Made by a program: the position numbers and the translations under genes
The notes under the pieces: generated by a model
Databases searched by the model: none
Told to the model about the DNA's origin: nothing
What the model saw: the letters and a program-made list of their open reading frames with translations, nothing else
Shown: piece by piece, positions 42,301 to 51,300 of the stretch
Layout of the letters: every line of letters begins with the position of its first letter
Numbering within the stretch: position 1 is the first letter of the stretch
NCBI GenBank assembly: GCA_916610825.1
Contig: OU744452.1
Location: forward strand, 8,960,021 to 9,024,020
DNA from: Haliclystus octoradiatus
Taxonomy: Eukaryota; Cnidaria; Staurozoa; Stauromedusae; Haliclystidae
Direction: 5' to 3'
Length of the DNA: 64,000 bases

Positions 42301-45300
42301 TTGCTAAAGCTTCCATAATTCCAACTACGCCTTCTAATAATTTGGGTAAGAGCTTTGGCAAAGGCGAAACGGTGACTATTTCCATTTACAGTTGATCAGA
42401 AACAAAACAAAGGTTGACGAAAAGTTTGCCCACACGTGCAGATCGTCTTTTGATTGGCTGACAGCCAAAGAGTGACAATAGAATGATGATGACGTTTTCA
42501 GCGTCAATGATGCACAGCCAGAAAATTGTATGGGGAAAACCCCTATTGCTAGTTTGCGGACGGGAGCCGCAAAAAAAAGATATTGAAAAGTTTTGTTTTA
42601 TTTCGCTACAAAAAGGTTAAGCGGAAAAATAAAACACAACGTCTGCGAAAACCAAGCTTATAAATCAGCGGTTTTGATGATACTAAGTATAAAAAAATTG
42701 GTTAAAAAATGACAAACTGATCGCCGTACAAACGGTTTTGGAAACTCTCTTTTATAGGTTAAGATTAAGGGGACTGCCTACATGTGAAAATAAGTCAAGA
42801 AGTAATGACTCAATTTAGCTGAAATTTTCACCAGAGCTAGAGAATAATATTTTAAGACATTGCAAGGAGATTTTTCATAACGTCTTCCGGTTCTATTTTT
42901 AGAACATATTATGACGTCATGATTTGATGGTAATTTGTCATCATATAATTCTGCCTTGACGCTATAATTTCTTATCTAAAACAAGCTGGTATAGTCTTAT
43001 GGATGTTATAAAGTTATAAAACAAAACAAAGATGGACAATATTTCAAAATTGTTACGAAATATTCAAAATTTATCTGACAAAGCAAAATTTACCTAATAA
43101 TTTGATATACAACCTAGCATTATAAAAAATGTAGTAGAACTATTTCAAAAAAGCTCCTTGTAAATTTAGATAATTAGATTCTGACTAGTTGTACAAAGTT
43201 TGAAGTGAAATGATAAAAAAATGAGGAAGATATATACACTTATACAGTCGAGCTCGGTTAATATCCCCTCTTTTAATATCCCACCTTGCTTAATATCCCC
43301 ACATAAAACTGATTTCTATTTTCCATTCTCCATACACACTCTCATAATCCCACCTCGCTTAATGTCACACTTTTCATTTTACCATAGGGGAGATATTAAG
43401 CAAGTTCAACTGTATATGTGATTTTAGCTATTAGAGATATACTACTTTGAAGATTATATCAATCAATATAAATCAAGTAATATAGTTCTAAAATCCACCT
43501 GGTTATGTAGGTCCTTCCTTAGATTTAATAAGTTCCTCTGTTTTCATTAGGGGCATTCTTCTTCGTCTTCGGACAGTCTCATATTTTTTGGGCGCGACGC
43601 TCACACTGGTCATTTCACGCCTTGTCACAGCATGCAAGTATTGCCATCTTATTCCGGTTGCCGGACTTCCCACTTTTTGAAGTGTTTGAACCATTACTTT
43701 TTGTATGCCAGTATTCCATTGGCTCACAGCCATTGCTGTACAAGCTTGCAACTTTTGGAACCCAACAAACATCCCTTTTGGACAGTGTGACCATAGAACA
43801 CCGTTCAGGCTTTCATTGGCGTTTTGTGTTTTTTCACGTAAGCAGCGCTTCAATAGGCTATCACTTGCAAGTCTCTGATATAGTGGCATTATCTTCTCAA
43901 TTACTGATTGGCTTATCCTCGTGTTAATCTTTAATCTATGTTGTCCATGTTTCTCTTTATTTGCTAGAGCAATTTTGTAAAAACACCATGAATACACACC
44001 ATCAGAACATTTTTCATGGCGAAATTTTTTGTCGGTTGAAGAACAATGTAGAAGGGTAGTGTCATAATAGAATATTTCATTATTTTCAGATCCCCATTAT
44101 TGTTAGTTCTAATGGCATTCTTAGTTAGTAATGGATCCAACGTTGACTGCTTATCAGGAAGAGCATGGATATGTTTTAGCACATCTTCTTCAGTGACAGG
44201 TGAAAAATCATCAAGGTAGTCAGCGCCATACATGTCATAATATGAAGACGAAGGAGAATTCGCTGTATCACATATTACATTATCAACTTTCTCTTTGAAA
44301 AATGTTAAGAAATTATCTGCAGAATGATGTGATGGGTTTGTCTGGTCTTCTTTTCCAAGTAGGTTGTGTATTACCTTCCACGTTTTCTTTGGATTTCTGA
44401 CATTTTCTGAAAGCTGTAACTTCCAGAATGAATTCCGCTTTACGCAACAATGATATGAACGGAGCTCTACCACCTAGGCTTGTCTATCATCGCAGTTCTT
44501 AGTGCGCCGATATCTACGCTCGTGTAGCCTCACTCTTCGCTTTGCTGATCGACAGTCATCATCATACCAGCAGTTCGATTTTCTTACACGAAATTTTTTG
44601 GTTTTCAACGGTAGTATTTCATCAAGAGCGGTAGTAATGACATTGTCATAATAACTAGTAAGATCATTCAAAGATTTATCAGCATATGATAATGATACAT
44701 CAGGACCATGTGATTTAACAATAATATCTCTAAACTTAACGATGCTGAAATTACGTCAATCGCGTGATGTAGTAGTCTTGAACTTTGATGTAGATGGAGA
44801 GAAGGAAATATTGCAGCTAATCATGTAGTGGTCAAAAAGACCAACATCATCTATGTGTAGGTTTGATACAACAAGATTATCATTGCAGATCAATAAGTCT
44901 AAAATGCCACCTTTCTCATGAGTGCTTTCATTTACACGCTGAACCAAGCGTAGTGACTCAAGAACGGTAGATAACGCGAGACAATGTTCATCAAGAGTGT
45001 TCTCAGTATGTATGTTTAGATCCCCAGTAACGTAGACAGGACAAGAATAAGAAAGTAACGATTCAAGATGTTGCGTGAATTCACTGAAAAATTTGGGCGT
45101 AACACGTTGAGAGCCAGGTCTGTATATGGCAGAGATGATTGAAGTAGCGTTGCTAAAACGTAAAAGAATACATAAAACTTCAAAAGTAGAAGGCTGAGTT
45201 GGAAGATCAATCTTTGTGAGTTTGGTCCCCTCGCGAGCAAGACAAACAATACCACCATGATTAACAAAGTTTCCATTCACAGCTGCAGCAGATTTAACTG

Positions 45301-48300
45301 ATCTGGCTTGTTCCACCATTGAAAAACCAGAAGGCTTTGCGTTAGTCAACCAGGTATCTGTAGGTCTCTCGTGCCAGCTTTCAGTTACAACAATGACATC
45401 CAGATTACGGTCTTCAATGAGCTCTTTAACTGCGAATGCCTTGTTTCTGATAGATCTGATGTTAACACAACCGAAACTAATCCTAGATTTCACAGATTTA
45501 GATTCAGGAGGAGTAATAGGTACCGATATGCAGTTGTTTATGTCATGATTCAAACCCGCATTGTTATTGTCAGAAAAGCTTTCAATATCTCTATTAGTAG
45601 AAATGATAACCGGTATTGTACTTGATTGAATTTCCTTGTGTGTACAATTGTATACATCAAAGCGATCACTATTATATGAATCAAAAATAGTAGACACTGC
45701 GTCATTGTCTTCCTCTGTACAAGGCAAGTCAGCTACAACAGGAAGATTTTCGTGGCAATCTTTGTTCTCCGAATTTTGCAAGGATTTTAAAAACTTTTTT
45801 AATTTGACTTTGAAACCACTCCTAACTCCTCTCCTTCTACGTCTCTTCACAGAAGAATCCATAGAATTATAACCATCAAAGGTAAAGTCATCACTGTTTG
45901 AATAGCGCAAGTCAAGGAGATATTCCCAGCTGTAAACATACCGTCCCTCCAAACTCATATCTTGTATGAATAAGTAATCAAAAATATAAAGTGTATAATT
46001 TTCTTAAATATAAAAATTTAAACCCTATCTGATAGAAGATAATAAGAAATAATGTCAATTTAAAATATAAAAACAAATAAACACTAGAAACGTTGATTGG
46101 TAGTCGTATAAATAAAATTTTACGAAGCACAAATCAATACACCGCTGCCCTCACGGCGCACAATCCCAAGGCATACCTATAATAATGTGTCAACTTTGTT
46201 ATAATAGTGTCTGTTATATGTCATTCTCTCCTTGCACCTAGTTCTTCCTTCTTTCGTAACTCTCTAAGTCCTTTTCCTACTCTTTTCTCAACGTGATTCA
46301 CACATTCTTCCTTTATTATTTGAACTTTTTTACCATATGGTTGAATATCTCATAAATGACGGTAGCTTTTTGAGTCCCCATCTGATAGCACTGTTGTATA
46401 TCGTAGTTTCGCTTTTTTAACCAAGCGCTTTCAAGTTGTCTCACAAATGACCACCTCCATTGCCTCAGAAGATCCTGACCAGGTTTTATCACATTGATCT
46501 TTGTGACCTTGGTACCAGAAGTAGTACTCTGGGCTATCACCTCCAATATCTACTTCTGTCAAAATACAATCTCTACAGTGTTTACTCAGACAATCATAGT
46601 CAACAACGAACCTTGTCAAAATGTCAATAGCAAATCCAACACCATAAATTGACATAAAACCCTTTTTTGTCATGTGGCATCATATGATACTGCTTTATCA
46701 AGAACTCCATTTTTATCAGGTTTATTTCCAGCCAAAATGTGCTATTCTGTATTCTCTAATCCTTTTATGAGTTTCAAGTAGTATATCGTTGTTTGCGGCA
46801 ATTACTGATTCAGAAACAGCTTTTTGGTTACGTTGATATGCCTGTTTTGCCATGCCTGGCATATCAATTGCGGCACAAAAAGTTTCCAAAGCACTGTAGC
46901 CTTTTCCGATTTTCAGGAGACCAGTAACAATTATTCTGTTGATGTTAAATGTATGTGATTTCTTCTCAATTGCTGGTGAAGTGTAGGATGGTGTAGTACT
47001 GTATTGACAGTTGGGGAATTGGAAAGCCATAGCCATAACTTATAATTATAGCAGGGCTTAACTTATAATTATCATGTACAAATTGTTTAGAAATAAGATT
47101 ACACGTAGCTCCACCATCCATTAAAAATCGCACCTCCTGATTTGCAACAAGCATACCAGTGTGGCAAGTAGAGCCTTGACCACTTACGGTATTAATGTTA
47201 GAAGTATTTTCTACCTCAACGTCACTTTCATCAGATTCACTGTCATTGTTAACACAACGTATCATTATTTACGTTTAGAATGGTTATTGCAGGGTTTTCC
47301 TTTACATTGTAGTGCATTTGCAAAGTGACTTACTTGTTTACAACTGCGACGTACCACCGATTTAGCAGGACAATGTTATTTCCAATATTTGTGCAAGCGT
47401 TCACAAAATCTTACCAAACTTTCTTTGTCAGCTTTTCTTTTCGACTGGCTTTCATTAGAATTCTTTGCAATAGCTTTTGTCCCATTATCATTGTTATTTT
47501 TAATAGCTGCAATAGACTTTTTCTCAATAATCATAGTTTGGCTATCTGAAGCCTCGCCTGTGCGAGCTATATTCTATAAACGAGTAAGTGTTAATTTCTC
47601 TTTTCTCAACTATTTTCTACGCAAGTCAGAATTAGAACAATGTTGGATGACTTGGTCTATGATATTATCATCAGTTAATGAATTTCAACAATTATCATCA
47701 TTACAAGCATACTCACAATGAGCTGATAATGTTTGTAATCTAGTGACATACCTATCCATTGATTTTTGTATCTCTTGGGCACATTCACTGAACAAAAACC
47801 ATTCATACCTTACATTCTTCCTTGGTCTAAAGTAATCCTCTAAGTAATGCAGCAATTTGGACTGAACTCCATCAGTTGGTTTGCCTAGCGTTTCATTTAC
47901 GGAGGAAGTTACCCATGAAACTACTTTATCTAATGTTCTCTGTTAAGATATAAATTTGACTCAAATCTTTCAGAAAAGATTTTTGCGTTGTCTGCAAACA
48001 ATTTGATATAGCATTCGTCTTCAAGGCAACTTTCAATGTCATTAATAAATATAATAAACTATAGCGGGCCAAGTGCAGAGGCTTGGGTACACCGCTGTCA
48101 ACATTCAAAGATTTAGAATAAACGTTTTCAATACAAACAGATTGAGTGCAGCCAGATAAAAATGAAGATATCCATTTGAAGAGCTCGAATTGTATACCAT
48201 GTGCTTTGAGATTGATATTTAACTTATTGTGCAACACCGTATCCAATGCTTTGCTAAAGTCCAAAAATAGGCCGTATCCGTTAATAATTTATTGTTTATT

Positions 48301-51300
48301 GCTTTAGACCAAATGTTAAGTGTAGGTAACAGCTGTGTGCAAGTCGAGCAACGTTCTAAAAATCCATGCTGCATTCTGGTGAGAAAGTCATGTTTCAATA
48401 AATATTTCTTCATCTGTTGTGAGATAATCGATTCCATCACTTTACATGTTACACAAGTCAACAAAACCGGTCGATAGTTTTGAATTAATGATCATTTTCC
48501 TGTTTTAAAGATTGGTATTACAAATGCTGTTTTCCATATAGATTGCAGTTGACCAGACTACATAGACAATCCAAATAATTTGGATAATGGCAAAGTAATA
48601 TTGTTAGCAATAGACTTGAGAAAAATAGCTGGGTATCCATCAGAAGATGCTGACGCTTTATTTGGTAAGACAAGTAACTCCTTAAGAATATATTTTTGAG
48701 AGAAATTGATATATGAAAAAGATGTAGTACAGTAGTACTATTGACCTGTTGCAAAAATTCAGGATATGAACTATAGATAAATTATACAACATAATACAGG
48801 GAGTACTAATTACATAATTACACCAAAATAGATGGTGACATCACACTTCAAATGTATGAGATGAGATGAACATACAGCTCCTGTCTTCTTGGGGGAATCC
48901 ATCGGTCTGTTCTCAATGTTGCCAATCGGTCTCTTTTTTCTTTGCTGATGCTCAGAAATGCTACGCACATTTGAACAGCAAAAACCATCCACTTTTTTGC
49001 AGAGCTTGGCTGTTGCTGTCAGCATTTGGGGGACCAAATAATTTAATTGCGATAGCCATAGAGGAACTTAATATTTGAGCTGCCAAGTTCATCATGGAAA
49101 ATGATTTCCAGTTGATATCATCACAAGCTATTTTGGCAGTAATTTTAACTCATTTTCTAGATCTTGATAGACTATCTGGCTAACATGTTGCCAGGGAATA
49201 GAGTCCCCATTGTTCCACATGAATCTAGTGCATGTCCCAGACCCTGAATAAAGAAGGCAGTTTCTAGTTGTTTTTATTAGATGGGGAGCGTCTGAAAAAA
49301 GGTATATGAATATATGCGTTGCATACATGTTAACTGTACAATGACTAACATCTCTATCAGACTCCCATCTAATGGTCTATGAAGCCTGAAAATTTGGTGG
49401 TTTGGGGATGCTCCATCGGAAGTTGTTGCTGTAACACACAAATTACACAAACTAACCATGTCCTCTGTTTCATGGATCGATGTAGAAGGTTTTTGATCCA
49501 AAATATTCTGGGTTGAAAAATAATAAGGTCTGGAAAATGGGGAACTGTTGTGTCAGCTGAGCACAATAAATAATATATGTAATACCCACACCTTGCCATT
49601 TTTGCATGGTTTGATTATCTTTTCACTCCCCTTCTTACCACAGACACACGATGTAGAACAAAGTAACTTCCTAAGGTGCCTCTTCCCTGACCTTCGACTG
49701 CAGGTGCTGTTACATACACAAGAAACCTGTTACGACAATACACAATAAAATGAGCTATTTAATATGCTGGCATGAATTTGAAATATAATTGACTGCTCGA
49801 AATTTAAAATGACACCAGAACAAATTATTCTGCACTCCCCTACTCTGCTACAAAACTATACTATATGTACATTGTACATTGCTTTAAAGTATTACCTGAA
49901 TTAGTATACATCCAAAGCAGTCAGGGTTCAACTGGATGTCTTTTATTTGTTTTGCAAAATATTTGCTAAACAATTTCGATGTGGGTTGACTTTTCTGTGA
50001 GACAGAGGGGTTTAAACTCTGTCTCTACGCCTGGCTTCATTAACTCTTTGCATCAGTGGCAGGTTTCTTTGTTCGCTTGTTTCATAAACGTTAAAGCATG
50101 AGAAACAACTTAATACATTAACTTTACTATGTTAGTTTACACAATACAATATAATTTACATTCTATAATTTTGAGGCAGCTGTTTCCTGATGCCTGGATA
50201 TTGTGAAATAGGCATATTTAACTATATATTTATATGTGTTTCATTAATAATTTATTTAATAAATAGCTAGTTAATGAACCCATTTTTGACATCGTCGTCT
50301 CTTGCTTCACCGTTCATTTGTCGTTCAGCCCTTGTGTATGCAGCTGCCCAATCCAACAGGGTCTGTTGATCAGTTTTCGATATCTGAGGGCTTGGTTTCT
50401 ATGCTGGCATATTGTTTATTATGGCTGAAGTATTAATAAAATCGTTTTGTGGGGGGGGGGGGGGGTACCAAGAACTATCTTCACTGGTGTAATAAAACAC
50501 ACTCCAATTGCAAAGGCGCTAAATTGATTCTTTCATGCAACACATGTACACTCTAGAATATTGCAATTTGTTCATCAAGGGCATTTTAATATGGGTAGCA
50601 GCATGCAGATGTTCAACGCACAACGTCATCATGCTCAACAATTTAACCTTGAAATCGTATTCATCAATCAATTTTTTATGGTACTTAATCGTCCAAGAGA
50701 CCATCAGAGCAAGATAGTTGATTGTTTTGAACACATGCAAATAGTCGAATGTAGTAATTATGTTGAAAATAATGATTTCATTTCTAAGAGGAAAGGAGAA
50801 CTTACTAAACTTCAGACCTCAGGAATGAAAGAATTGTTGAAACTGTAACTGTGAATCTCTGTTTTTCTATGTAGTTTGCACCACTGCTTTCAAGTACATA
50901 GAATAAACATGAGCAATTAATGGCACATGCATCTGGGATCAGAATAGTTGCCATTGCGAATACGATCCATTATGCTGCAGCATAGATCATTATACTGTTA
51001 GAATTTGACGCCAGATACAGGCGTGCTTGCACATGCATAAAGATATTTTGAATAATTTGAATTTTGATTAAAGAAGTGATCATTGCATATTAAAAGGTTG
51101 TGTTGTGTGACATGTGTTGCGCATGCCACTAAATCAAACCAAAACCAATGATATTATCACAGCATTAGATAAAACATTTTTTCATTAGCAGGGTGTTGTC
51201 TTGACATGTGAATTTCTCCACAGTATCCACAGTTTGTAATTAACTTCTTCTTTTTTTACTGTTAATTTTGCATATTAATTTGACTGCTGATTCTAGCTGC

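Larger units (their letters stand above)
44119..46169 (-). mobile_element. Non-LTR retrotransposon 5' fragment inserted in the Mutator-like gene
   Basis: A 2051-bp insert flanked by GGCAT on both sides (44114-44118 and 46170-46174). It contains a 5' leader, the endonuclease ORF and the start of the region preceding reverse transcriptase, then stops without poly(A) or simple tail. Removing it and one GGCAT makes the Mutator-like reading continuous ([19 protein letters not shown]), so the borders are well supported. Confidence 0.75.

Noticed and set aside
43964..48720. One LINE made of the endonuclease fragment (44119-46169) and the RT fragment (47930-48720)
   Set aside because: On the minus strand the RT fragment precedes the endonuclease, other elements lie between them, and each carries its own pre-RT segment.
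50519..50848. Overlapping frames on both strands at 50519-50848
   Set aside because: Transposase-like wording on the minus strand is too weak to assign; the plus-strand frame is its complement and has no family match.
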